Origin: Dysidea avara
Taxonomy: Eukaryota; Porifera; Demospongiae; Dictyoceratida; Dysideidae
Reading direction: 5' to 3'
DNA length: 64,000 bases
Assembly: GCF_963678975.1 (NCBI RefSeq)
Contig: NC_089272.1
Coordinates: forward strand, 38,879,391 to 38,943,390
Part shown: positions 46,332 to 58,134 of the stretch, one piece after another
How positions within the stretch are numbered: position 1 is the stretch's first letter
Layout of the letters: every line of letters begins with the position of its first letter
The notes under the pieces: model-generated
Database searches by the model: none
The model's input: only the letters and a program-made list of their open reading frames with translations
What the model was told of the DNA's origin: nothing
Made by a program: the position numbers and the translations under genes

Positions 46332-49300
46332 CTCTTCAGATAATCTCACAATTATCTGATTATGTCAAAACAAACTACATAAAGGGTAGATACTATTCCC
46401 AAGAAGGAATATGGCAGCTCTTGCATCCAAAACATTTTGACAATGCACTATTGATACACCATTTGGAAGGATGTGGTGAAAAAGAAATTTCTAATGTAGT
46501 TGCCTTGATGAGAGAAGGTCTGGCAGATTGTACCAATCAGTTACCACACCTGATAACGTAGAAACTGAATCTGACAGTTCAATAAGATCACATAATATTG
46601 CTGATGCATTTAAACCATTTGATAAACATGATGGTACAACAGTCACACCAGAGGTAATAATTATCAGTGGTGCCCCAGGAATGGGGAAAACAACACTTTG
46701 TAAAGAAATGGCTTATCAATGGGCAAAGGGTCAATTTCTTGATAACAATTGTTTGGTGTTTTATGTATATTTGCGAGACCCTGAAACACAAAAAATCTGT
46801 GATTTACAAAGTTTTATCCACTACTTTTATAATTTTGATAAGGCTGCTGAAGAGTTCTCTAAACAGTGTGCTGATGTTCTCACTGAAAGAGATAACAAAG
46901 ATGTCACCATGTTATTGGTAGGGTATGATGAACACTTTGATGTCTCTGGTGATCTATTCCTTACCCATATGTTAAATCGGAAAGTATCTTGTTTTGCACA
47001 AAGTAAATTGGTTATCACATGTGGGCCTATTGCAACTAATAAACTACAACATGTTGCAGACGTTAAGGTAGATTTGTTGGGGCTTATTGATAAAAGCAAG
47101 AAAGTTTTCATCCAGAAGGAGCTACAAGGTTCTCCTAATAAAATAGAAAAGCTGTCTTTGTTTTTAGATGAAAACAGTGCAATCAACAGTGTTTGTAGTG
47201 TTCCTATGATAATGTCCATTCTAGTGTATACCTTCAAGGAAGTTGATGAGTTACCTGCTGATCAAGCTGAGTTGTATGAATATTTTATTGCTCTTATAAT
47301 ATCTCAATATTTAGAAAAACTTAAAAATAATCTTGATTTTAAAGTGCTGCAATTGCAGCACTTACCAGAATGTTATCAGCAATATGTCGTAGAATTATCA
47401 AAGGTAGCTTTCACTTTGAAACAGGATAATAAAATAGTTTGTACTGAAGAAGATCTAAAGACAGTTTGCCCTACTGCAGTATCTACCAACGATAAATTTC
47501 AAGAACTTGGTTTACTGAAATCTGCATTATATTTTAGCATGAAGAGAATTGAAAATTGTAATTCTTACAAATTTCTTCATACAGCAATTCAGGAGGTCTT
47601 AGCAACTTATTACATTAATTCGTTAACTCCTAGTGTTCAGTTTGATTTGTTGAAGAAAACATTTTTTGTTACGAAATTTGCAGACACTGGGCTAATGTTG
47701 GTAAAAAAATTAGATAAAAGCATGATGTATAATTTTTTTGAATATTTGGTCCATGGTACACCATGTGAGGAGCTAAAAGTTAAGGCAGTTCCAAAGATTG
47801 CTGACCTTGATCCACTTCAGGCATTTACTCAATTAGCAAAGATTTGTACTACAGAGTCTTCTTTGTCTCACACTAAACTTTTGTGTTACAAAAATAGTGA
47901 ATTTGAATTATCCAAAAAAGATACTTTGTCGATGTCTCTTGAAAAAATTTTGTTGAGCACTCTTGTCCCAAGCAAAGTCGATTGGAATAAAGTGTATCTG
48001 TCATTGTGCTGTGCTAAAAATATTGATGATAGTCGCTCTTTGGAGACATTTGTGATTGACAAAAGTAAACAAGAGGGTATGTATGCTAAAATAGCATCAC
48101 ACTTGAATGATAATACTCTACTATCTGTAGTAATCATTAATGTTGTCTCGATGGTTGCATACAGGGCTACTAAACAGCAAATCATTGATGGTATTAATAT
48201 GAATGACTCAATCTCTAGCATAACTACGAGACAATGTGCTATAGATGATGAAACTGCTAAGAAAATGTCACTGTGTTTTAGTAAAAGCCACATGACAATA
48301 GCAGCATTTATTGGATGTACTTTTAATAATGTTGGGCACAAAATAATATTTGATGGTTTAAGCTCAGTCAGGACTTTACAAATTCTCATGGTTGATAACA
48401 CAAATATTGATGAGACGACAGCTGTTGCATTGTCATCAGTGATTGCGAATAACACAAAATTATTCTTATTAGAACTCTTTAGTTGTAACCTGCAGAAAGA
48501 AGCTGGAATAATAGCCACAGCTTTAAAGAATATTTCATCGATTACTACACTGACACTTTCAGATAACAAAATTCCAGCAAGTGTAGCTGATGATTTGGCA
48601 GTTACTATTTATGTTAATTGTAATTTACAAAGACTTCGCTTGGCTGATAACAATTTACAACATCGAGGAGCTGTTGTTGCCTCAGCTTTGTGTCAAATTA
48701 ATTCTTTGGTAGAATTGAATTTAAGTAATAACAAGATGACAGAAAAGGTAGCTGATGAATTATCACTTGCCATTGAAAGCAACAAGTCACTGCAAGTGCT
48801 ACATATTGGAGGTAATGATTTGAAAAGTGATGGCATAATAAAAATTGCTACATCCATAAGTTGCTTATCTACACTACGAACACTTGAGCTTAACGATAAT
48901 CAAATTACAGAAGAAGCAGCCGATGCTATTGCAACTGCAATATGTAGTAATCTTCAATTAAAACTATTGAATCTTAATAATAATAAACTCAAAAATGGAG
49001 TTGATAAAATAGCACATGCATTACATTTCAACAATATTCCACTTGAAACATTAGGCCTTAGTGGCAATCAAATACCAGAGGAAGCAGCTGATGCTTTAGC
49101 AGCTGCCATTAGAAACAGTCATTTGCTAGAAGTCTTAAATTTGTCTAAAAATAATCTTTATACTGGTGGAATGGTAACAATTGCTCAATCACTGGCTAAC
49201 CTGTCTTCATTGAAATTTCTTAGTGCCGCTAGTAATAAAATAACCTGTGAAGCTGCAGATGCATTAGCATCTGTAGTACTTTCTAATAGCAAGCTAGAAA

Positions 49301-52300
49301 CATTGTATCTCAATGAAAACTTTCTTGGAAGTGGTGTCAAACTGATAGCAAATGCTTTAAAGCACATTTCAGGTCTTAAGAAGGTAAACTTTAATAATAA
49401 CATGATACCAGAATGTGTTGCTGAAGATTTAGCAGGAGCTTTCTTAAACAACAAGTCATTACAAATTGTTGGAGTAGCTGAAAATAGTTTGAAAACTAAA
49501 GGAATTGTAACAATTTCACAAGCACTCAGCAATTTATCAGAGTTACAAACATATAGTATCTTTGAAAATTATTGTACTGAGGAAGCAAGTGATGCTATTT
49601 CATCGGTGATTTTAAATAACACCAATTTACAATCTGTCCATGTTAGTGGAAACAATCTTCAAGCAGGTATGATAAAAATTGGAAATGCTATAAATGTTTT
49701 ATCAATTGAAGAATTAAATTTTAAATTTAGTAATATTTCTGAGAAAGTTGTTTCAACTTTAACAGTTGCTGTATCAAATCAACATAATTTAAAAACTTTA
49801 GTTTTAGAAGGGAACAACTTAGGTGCAAAGGGAATTATACCGATTGCAAAGTCATTGTGCAGCATAAGCACATTGAAACTACTCAACCTTGATGATACAT
49901 CCATCACCGAAGAAGCTGCTGATTCCATTGGTCTTGCAGTAGGAAGTAATTTTGGATTAGAACAACTATACCTTGGCAACAATAAGCTTCGTACTGGAGC
50001 AATTAAAGTAGCAACAGCTTTGGCAAGCATTTCAACTCTGAAGATATTAGATTTAAATGACAATGAAATTTCAACAGTGGTGGCTTCTAAAATTGCATTA
50101 GCTATTCAGAGTAATACCTCCCTCAAAGATCTGAGATTAAGGAATAACAAACTAAGTACAAGTGGGATAATAACAATTGCACAATCACTAAGTAACATAT
50201 CAACATTGAAATCACTGAATATTCGAAACAATCAGGTGACCAAAGAAGCTGCAGGTACTTTATCATCACTAATAATAAATAACACTGGCATGGAACAGCT
50301 ATGGCTTGGTAATAACAGTTTTCAAACTGGAATTTTAAAGATTTTAAAAGCACTTGAAACAGTTCCAAAGTTAAAAACATTAGACTTCGATAATAATAAC
50401 ATATCAAGCAAAGTATTTGAAGAAATGCTAACTTTTGTTGGCACTATTAATTTAGGAGGTTTACATTTGGAAGGCAATGATTTACGTGTCTGTGGAAGTG
50501 AAACTCTAGAGGCTTTATGCCAGAACACCAGCTTTAGAACAATAGATTTAAATAATGCTAACATGAAACCAGAAATGGCTGATACATTAGCAGATGTGAT
50601 ATCTAACAATACTTCACTTCAGAATCTGTGGTTAAGAAGCAACAACTTAAAATCTGATAAAGTAATAAAAATTGCTAAATCACTGAGTAAACTAACTACA
50701 CTGAATGGGATTAACTTACAAAATAATCAGATCACAGAAGAAGCAGCAGATGCATAGTATCTCTGATAACAAAAAATGACAATCTGGTCGAGTTATATCT
50801 TGAAGATAATAGTCTTGGAGCAGGTGTATTAGCAATAGTGACATCTCTGCAGAATGTTTCAACATTAAAGAAACTGTATCTTTATAATAACTGCATACCA
50901 GAAAAGGTGTGTGCAAAAATAGCTCACTTCATTGCCCATAGTCATTTGATAAAGCTGGACTTGGCATACAACTGTTTCAAAATTTCTGGGAAGTTCATAG
51001 TACAGGCACTCAGAAAAATAAACACTCTCACATATCTTAATTTGAGCAACTGTTATATGACTGATGAAGTTTCCACTGATTTAGCATCTGCAATTCTGTG
51101 CAATTCCTCGCTAAAATTTTTGTATTTATCTAAGAACATGTTAAAAACAAGTGGAGTAGTATCTGTATGTCAGTCATTGCATTCTTTATCTTCACTGAAA
51201 GAATTTGGCATTCAAAGTACTGAAGCTACGGAAACAGCAGCTGAGGCTATAGCATCAGTAATATCAAGTAACAACAATATTACAAATCTGTACCTTGCTG
51301 GTAACAAGCTGCAAGATAAAGCGGTTACCATAATGAAAGCCCTTCGAGCTGTTTCGTCAGTTGTATTTTTACACTTAAATCATATGGAAATGACTGAAAC
51401 AGTAACAACTGATTTAGTAATGGCAATTAATAACAATCCTCTTCTTGAAAAACTGTACATTGCTTGCAACTTATTATCAAGTGGTTTAATTGAAATAGTA
51501 AAAGCTTGCAAGAAAAGTCTTATAAATTTACCTGCCCTAGATTTACAATATAATCCCATGGATCCTTCTCTATTAGTTGAACTGGCATCTGTAACTGGTA
51601 CCATTAATACTCTGGAAGCACTATCTATAGGTGGTTTAGCTGTCAGCTTGGATGAAACAATCTTCAATAATTTTTCATTAAATGTATGTCTAGTATGTAA
51701 TAGTAAATGTGACATACATTTAATTGAGAAATACATGATTATAGAAATATTGAACTATGAATTACAAAGACAAACAATATGTGAGGTCGTGAAAATCAAC
51801 TATGATTTAAATTATTTGTCACTCACTTGTGCTGATCCAATGATTAGAGATTATCCGCAGTTAACAGCCAAATCTAAATGTTTTAATATGAGCTTGCAGA
51901 ACGCAAAACAAAAACTGTTGCAAGTTGATGCTGCCAGTGTTATTTATTTACTTCCTATCATCTCAAAGCTAAAGGTTCTTAATTTGGAACAAAGCAATGT
52001 TGATGAAATCGCTGCATTTGAATTAGCAGGTATATTGGGATGCAATGATGTTCTTGAGAAATTATGGCTTGGTAGTAACCAACTAGGTACTGCTGGGGCC
52101 ATGTTTATTTTAAACTCCTTGGGGTCCATTGTAACATTGAAAACACTTGATTTGAGTTTTAATGACATTGGTTCTCAGTCAGCTGAAGGTATAGCAGCTG
52201 TGATACATAACAACCCATTACTAGAACAGCTTTGGTTGGATGGTAATAAATTAATGGACGTTGGGGTCACACATATTTGCCATGCGTTAAAATGCATTAC

Positions 52301-52913
52301 CAAGTTAAGAATTTTAAGTTTGTATAGTAATGGAATCACAGATGACACAGCAGACGAACTGAGTAATGTAATTTTTGCTAATAATCTTTTGCAGGATTTG
52401 TCACTCGGTATCAATAAGTTACAGTCTGGAGGTATTTGTAAAATTGCTCATGCTTTAAACAAATTATGTAAACTGAGAAAGCTTGATTTGTTTCACACTT
52501 CAGTTACAAAACTGGCTGCACAGGGATTGGCTGTTATGATATCTAACAGTTACTCACTTCAAGAACTATATCTAAGTGACAATATGTTGGAAACTGAAGG
52601 AGCAATAAAGATCTTTGAATCATTAAAACACAAATCCAAACTACAGGTGTTAACACTTAGTAATAATGACATTACTGATGAAACAATTGATGAATTGTGT
52701 TTAGTATTAGCACAAAATCCTAGACTACAAGTTCTGTTACTTGGTGGAAACAAGTTACAAACAGATGGAGTAGTAAGAATTGCACAAGTTGTTAAACGTG
52801 AGAACACAATAATGCGTTTGTTGGTTCTGTGTGAAAATAATGTCAGTGAGCAAGGAAAGGAAGAAGTTGAAAAGATTTGCTCTGATAATACACTTATTCA
52901 CATTTACATATAG
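46332..52913 (+). pseudogene. NLR gene C, NACHT plus LRR exon with two 1-bp deletions
   Basis: A paralogue of the gene B exon from acceptor TTTACAG to TAG at 52911. The frame starts LQIISQLSDYVKTNY, loses one base near 46546 (TTACCACACC against TTACCATCACC), then is open to 50757. A second lost base at about 50753 (GATGCATAG against GATGCCATAG) gives a stop, after which the frame resumes to the end. Domains: Walker A GAPGMGKTTL at about 46669, Walker-B-like MLLVGYDEHFD (Asp replaced by Val), sensor-like VITCGPIAT, winged helix FLHTAIQEVLATYY, about 50 LRRs, the island near 51700-51967, and a C-terminal block almost identical to genes A and B. With no substitution-type stop in about 2,190 codons, it is a recent pseudogene or has assembly errors. 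Confidence 0.85.
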
Positions 52914-53168
52914 CAGCAGACTGATGTACAGTATTTGTTTGTTTACTGTATACAGTAGTTGCATGCATTTTGCACATCGAGTTTAAATGGTCTTGTTTTC
53001 AGTGAAAATTCATTATAGTTTGTTATCTACACATTCAATTATGCTCATATAAATTGATAGTTATGTATGCACGTGTGAGAATAATTTGTCATTACTATTT
53101 TACTCTGTGCTGATAACATTATGTATAGTGGTAATAATTGTATTGTCAATATTGATTGACAATTAGCT

Positions 53169-53553
53169 TTATCCGAAATTACGTCACAGACATAAAAATG
53201 GCCGCTATAGTGTGGGGATGTTTGTAAAATTTGTATGGGCGACTATGGGAAGAAAATTTTTGAACGGCAATATCTCAGTCAAGAAGGAAGATAGCGAACT
53301 CTAACTAGCAGGTATGGCTATAAGATATTATAATGAGTACGTAAAATCGAGTTTTGGTTGATTTCAAAATAACGCTAAATTCCTATTCTTTCAGCTAATT
53401 TATCACCATACCTGCTGGTTAGAGCTCGATGTCTTCCGTCTTGGCTGAGATATTTCCGTTCAAATTTTTCTCCCCATAGTCGCCCATACAAATTTTACGA
53501 ACGTCCCCACACTACAGCGGCCGTTTATATGTCTGTGGCGTAATTTCGGATAA
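53169..53553. mobile_element. Long-TIR MITE
   Basis: The left arm (TTATCCGAAATTACGTCACA, GGCCGCTATAGTGTGGGGA, TTGTATGGGCGACTATGGG) and the right arm are inverted copies over about 150 bases with some mismatches. The non-repeated centre is about 100 bases. TA can be read at both edges, but the duplication is not certain. Confidence 0.75.
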
Positions 53554-53574
53554 GGCTTATTGTACCACCGTTGA

Positions 53575-53800
53575 AACCGGGTCACATTTTCTCTGGGTCT
53601 GACCCGCGGTTTATAAATTATCCGGGCCGGATTGGATCACGTGAGAAACAAATTGTTCGTTTGATGACGTGGAAACTGATAAACGCTAGTCGCGTAGCTC
53701 TTTCGTGAGCCACGCCCACTTATCGCGTTACAAAAATACGCTCAGCCACGCCCATTTATTAGTAAGTGCTGTCTGTAGCACGAAACTGTGTCCGTTGCTG
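53575..53800 (+). repeat. Dispersed repeat R3, copy 2
   Basis: It matches 12555-12800 through ATTGGATCACGTGAGAAAC, GACGTGGAAACTGATAAACG and GAGCCACGCCCACTTATCGC. Type unknown. Confidence 0.6.
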
Positions 53801-54061
53801 TCTGCAAGCTTACGTGGAGCCACGCCCACTAACCGATTATTGTACGAGTTGTACACTGTGAAAAAAGAGGGATATAAGATGGTATTTCCAGTGGCTTATT
53901 GAATACAAAAAAGCTTGATATAACCTGTATTATAATAACAGTCTCATGTAAAGCTTTAGTTAATGTGTTAAACATACTGAAACCATATATGTGATGGTAT
54001 ACTGTGGGCATTATATTCGATATAAGCTGTTTCAGGTAATGTGGTAAATAGAGTAAATTAT

Positions 54062-55730
54062 CTATTCTCGGACACCATGTATACTCGGACACTCGTTCTC
54101 GTACACTGCTGGACGGAATCCCACGAAAATTGGTGTGGACATACGTTGCATATAGCCTAACTATACCTCCAAGTTTGAGCCGAAACGCTTGTTTGATTGT
54201 TGTGTTAGACCACATCAAAGTTGTTTCTCGAAATCATATATTCTCGGACAAAATTCAAGTATTGTCGGACACCGGTCAGTAATCCTACATCAAATATTTT
54301 AAAGACTTACCACCAACACCATCTGTTAGGGCTGTTCATTAGCTATCAGCAGAGCCATAGTTTATTTCTTTCTATCTCATTTGCAGGAAGCTGTGATCGG
54401 AAATGTGCGAGTGTGTTACCACCTCTATTCTCGGACACGAACTATCAGCTGGTTCTCGTACATGGTTATACCAAATCGTACAAAAATTATTGTGGAAATA
54501 GTTTACACATAGCCTATCTAAACCTCCAAGTTTGAGCTAAAAAGCTTTTATGGTTGGCTAACTAGAGCGAATTAAAGTTTCCACGAGAAAATTAGTATTC
54601 TCATTTTTCTCGTATAATAGCCAATGCTTCTTACACCAAATGATTTATCCACTTCCTACCACCACCATCTGATAGAGCTGTTCGTTGGTTATGAGCAGAG
54701 CCATAGTTTATTTCTTTCCATCATCGTTATGGATAGTTATGATCGGAAATATGCGAGTATGTAATTACCTCTATTCTCCGACACATTGTTTCTGTGCTGT
54801 CTGATTGAATCTTGACTCCAGCTATTTCTGGTGATTTTTTTTACTTTTCATTGACTTGAACTACTTTAAATAGCATGTGATTCCAGTGAACTACCTTTTT
54901 GTACCACCAGAAATAGCTGGAGTCAAGATTCAATCAGACAGCACAAAATAACGTGTCCGAGAATAGAGGTAATTACATACTCGCATATTTCCGATCATAA
55001 CTATNNNNNNNNNNNNNNNNNNNNNNNNNNNNNNNNNNNNNNNNNNNNNNNNNNNNNNNNNNNNNNNNNNNNNNNNNNNNNNNNNNNNNNNNNNNNNNNN
55101 NNNNNNNNNNNNNNNNNNNNNNNNNNNNNNNNNNNNNNNNNNNNNNNNNNNNNNNNNNNNNNNNNNNNNNNNNNNNNNNNNNNNNNNNNNNNNNNNNNNN
55201 NNNNCTCGTGGAAACTTTAATTCGCTCTAGTTAGCCAACCATAAAAGCTTTTTAGCTCAAACTTGGAGGTTTAGATAGGCTATGTGTAAACTATTTCCAC
55301 AATAATTTTTGTACGATTTGGTATAACCATGTACGAGAACCAGCTGATAGTTCGTGTCCGAGAATAGAGGTGGTAACACACTCGCACATTTCCGATCACA
55401 GCTTCCTGCAAATGAGATAGAAAGAAATAAACTATGGCTCTGCTGATAGCTAATGAACAGCCCTAACAGATGGTGTTGGTGGTAAGTCTTTAAAATATTT
55501 GATGTAGGATTACTGACCGGTGTCCGACAATACTTGAATTTTGTCCGAGAATATATGATTTCGAGAAACAACTTTGATGTGGTCTAACACAACAATCAAA
55601 CAAGCGTTTTGGCTCAAACGTGGAGGTATAGTTAGGCTATATGCAACGTATGTCCACACCAATTGTCGTAGGATTCCGTCCAGCAGTGTACGAGAACGAG
55701 TGTCCGAGTATACATGGTGTCCGAGAATAG
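54062..55730. mobile_element. Giant palindrome with CTATTCTCGGACA ends
   Basis: The left half (54062 inward) and the right half (inward from 55730) are inverted copies differing at a few sites and small indels. Both ends read CTATTCTCGGACACCATG, followed by repeated TCGGACA words. The centre of symmetry is near 54870, where CACCAGAAATAGCTGGAGTC mirrors its partner. The matching long frames in the arms (54221-54535 and 55257-55571) are identical only because of the palindrome and show no domain. The gap of 200 N falls inside the right arm. Confidence 0.85.
55005..55204. other. Assembly gap (200 N)
   Basis: Exactly 200 N, a placeholder size. It lies in the right arm of the palindrome, where assembly is expected to fail. 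By symmetry it should hold an inverted copy of 54588-54732, about 145 bp. Confidence 0.99.
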
Positions 55731-56320
55731 TCATCAACTGCTGCAACAACACTTTGGTGAGCTGGAATCGGATCCGGAGCTGAGCCGGATGGAACATCAG
55801 AAGCATCCATAGCTTCCACAGTAGGTATAGACGTCTGAATAGCTTGTTGAAATTGTTTTATTTTCTCTGTTAGGACTTCGATAAACTGGCCCATGGCTTT
55901 GTCCAGTGATTTATGAATGGCAGAATCAATAACCTCGCCAATGGAGCCATTGCCAGTGGACTTACTAATAATACCCATTACAGAGCCATCACAGCCAGTA
56001 GAAAACCAGTAGAGGCTCTTGATACCAGAGATACCATTAAAGAGATCCTCAGGGATATCACAACATACATTGCAGAATCACGAACAACAACATTCACACT
56101 GTAGAACATACTCACTAGAACCCTTGCACTTATCACAAGTATATAACTCATCCTGATCAGCGTCCTTCTGAGAAACGGAAGGCCTTGGCGTAGGAACCTC
56201 GTAGGGCTTACCCGGAGCCTTCTTGTTCTTCTCTCTGGCCTTCGCGCCATTTCCCTTCGTCTTAGGCATTCCAAATAGTGCTTCCCTATAGGTGATATCC
56301 TTAAAACCAACTGTCTTCAA
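55731..56320 (-). pseudogene. PHD-finger ORF1 fragment, CR1-like retrotransposon
   Basis: Reading leftward from about 56320: MPKTKGNGAKAREKNKK (basic), then a Cys-rich finger YTCDKCKGSSEYVLQCECCC, an in-frame TGA (56078-56080), FCNVCCDIPEDLF and LYWFSTGCDG. The spacing of Cys pairs and the W..C end resemble the PHD-like finger of ORF1 in CR1/L2-type retrotransposons. A likely coiled coil (IHKSLDKAMGQFIEVLTEKI) and a Pro-rich tail follow. The frame is cut by the palindrome at 55730. The TGA would be CGA (Arg) with one C-to-T change. No reverse transcriptase is attached. The assignment is by resemblance. Confidence 0.5.
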
Positions 56321-56552
56321 CTAGTAGATTCTACTGTGTGATGTTAGATAATTCAGAAAATCACTAGTAACGCAAATCCCGGGTCTCAGACTCTTCTTTT
56401 ACGGAGAGAGAAAGACCCTAGCCAAGCGTGGCGTCACGTTATTTAAAAAAATTTTTTTTATCTTTCTTGGAGTGGGGCTGAAAACCGTGATAAAGATCGA
56501 GATACTCTAATAGAGCAGTCACTCTAATAAAGTAGTCACTGTGTAGCGAGCT

Positions 56553-56705
56553 ATGTAAGGATTTTATGTAGTTTATCAGTTAGAAATGGTAGCTGGTGAG
56601 GTGGAAAGCTCGTCAGTTGGTTGTGACCTGGTCTCACCTTACCAAACTATAGAAATAAGTCTGGGTCAGCCCAGCCCCCCCTCATGTCAACTACTTCCTC
56701 CACCA
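56553..56705 (+). repeat. Dispersed repeat R2, copy 2
   Basis: It matches 7219-7396 without the T run. It shares TATGTAGTTTATCAG, GAAATGGTAGCTGGTGAGGT and GGGTCAGCCCAGCCCCCCCT. Confidence 0.7.
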
Positions 56706-57209
56706 CTGCCTGTAGATACTTGCGCACACGGATATGAAGGCGGTTTGTTAGAAGAAACGATGACAATCTTGTTTACGTTTACCGCATCGTAAACAAACGC
56801 ACGTGACACGAATACCGTTAGAGCTGGAGAAACGAAACAAAACTTTTCGAACTCTCCATGAATAGGCGAATAAGATGATATATTGTTTTAATCAATTTGA
56901 GTCTTCCTTCTTCGAGTATATACTGACCCGATAAAAATTTGCGTAGTTTTTTTTTTTTTTTTTTTGTAGCATGCGTAATTTTACGGATTACTTCTAAATT
57001 TCGATTTTCTCAATACTCATGCTTGTGCAAACAAGTCGGTTTTTTTGCTGAGACAGTCACATATAATGATCAGCCAATTTATTATCACATTTAATCAGGT
57101 TTTAAGCGTTGTAATCAACGAAATTCACATTTATATAGTCTTATTGAAGTGAATATGCCTGGGCGTGGCCCTCAGATTTTTTAACTGCTCCAATTGTAAA
57201 AATAGGTGG

Positions 57210-57911
57210 CTGTTCTATTAGAGTGTTTGATCTGGCTAATGTCCTGGACATTTTGGAGAGAAATTTTTGATATTTTAAGACAGGGGTTAGTCAAAATTCC
57301 ATTTAAGTGGATTGGATTGTGTATATATGTGCTGGGTGCAGTAGCTAGTCTGCTACTGCCAAAGAAGCATAAATGCAATGTAGCTAATTGGGAATAAATC
57401 AAGGTGTGGTCATTGTGAATGTATCTATTTACTATTGAATGGTAGCTGATGCTCTCAATGTTCATAAAAATAGCTTTGAATTCGATATAAGTAACTATTT
57501 GATTTGCACGTGCTTCACATGTGGTCGAATTTAAGATTGGGATGGCTGAGATGTAAATTGAGCTTCTCTTTGTTGAGGTCTGCAATTATGTGCATTCGCG
57601 GTGCCAGGTCCAGTTTTCGCTGCTGAGGCACCGATTGCTGTGCAGGTCGCTGAGGCCCATATTTAAGATAATTTGTTTTTGTTTATTATGTACTGTTTTA
57701 TCTCATGTGATTAATTTGTAAAAAAATGGAATTTAAGATTGCACGACAGAGGAGATTTTGGAGTTTTGTAATTCACAGCCAATAAGGACTAAGCCAAATA
57801 TCTACGTATATTTGGAGAGTATAAGACTTACGTTTTCATATCAAGCACAGAAAAACTTGATCAGCTTCAAGCATTACGAGCAGTGCCATTCGACCGATAA
57901 TACATATTTTT
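57210..57911 (-). repeat. Inverted copy of the 63183-63870 segment
   Basis: About 650 bp repeat in inverse at 63183-63870, ending here in TTTTGTCTGAGAAT, a decayed form of the TGTCCGAGAATAG end motif. Both copies hold the same short frame (QTSTKRSSIYISAIPILNST), which has no known domain. On the opposite strand both have KTPFKWIW/KIPFKWIG-like codons at the inner end. Probably two copies of one element's end region, facing outward from the nest between them. Confidence 0.65.
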
Positions 57912-58095
57912 GTCTGAGAATTAAGAACATTCGGACAGGTCACTTTTGCAGCTCCTGCAGCCAGACTAAGAAAGCTGCAGGTCTGAAATTTTGCATGCAA
58001 GAGTTTATGGGCTAGTCCTCTCCAAAGGCATAGCAAGAGCAGAATTTTCTTTGCAGGTGTAACGCGTCCGAACCGATGGTGGTCGAACATTGGTG
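57912..58095. repeat. Inverted repeat, left arm (partner 59244-59432)
   Basis: ACATTCGGACAGGTCACTTT, GCAGCTCCTGCAGCCAGAC and GTTCGAACATTGG-like blocks recur in inverse at 59244-59432 with small indels. The R1 copy and its retrotransposon insert lie between the arms, so the pair may be the ends of an element into which R1 jumped. Confidence 0.65.
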
Positions 58096-58134
58096 GCTTA
58101 CTCTATATCCTTTGCTTTAGACCACCAAGAACAA

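Noticed and set aside
53829..54218. 129-codon minus frame
   Set aside because: It spans non-repeat flank and the palindrome arm; no domain, no start context.
54221..54535. Two identical 104-codon frames (also 55257-55571)
   Set aside because: They are identical only because they lie in the two arms of the palindrome; there is no domain and the composition looks non-coding.
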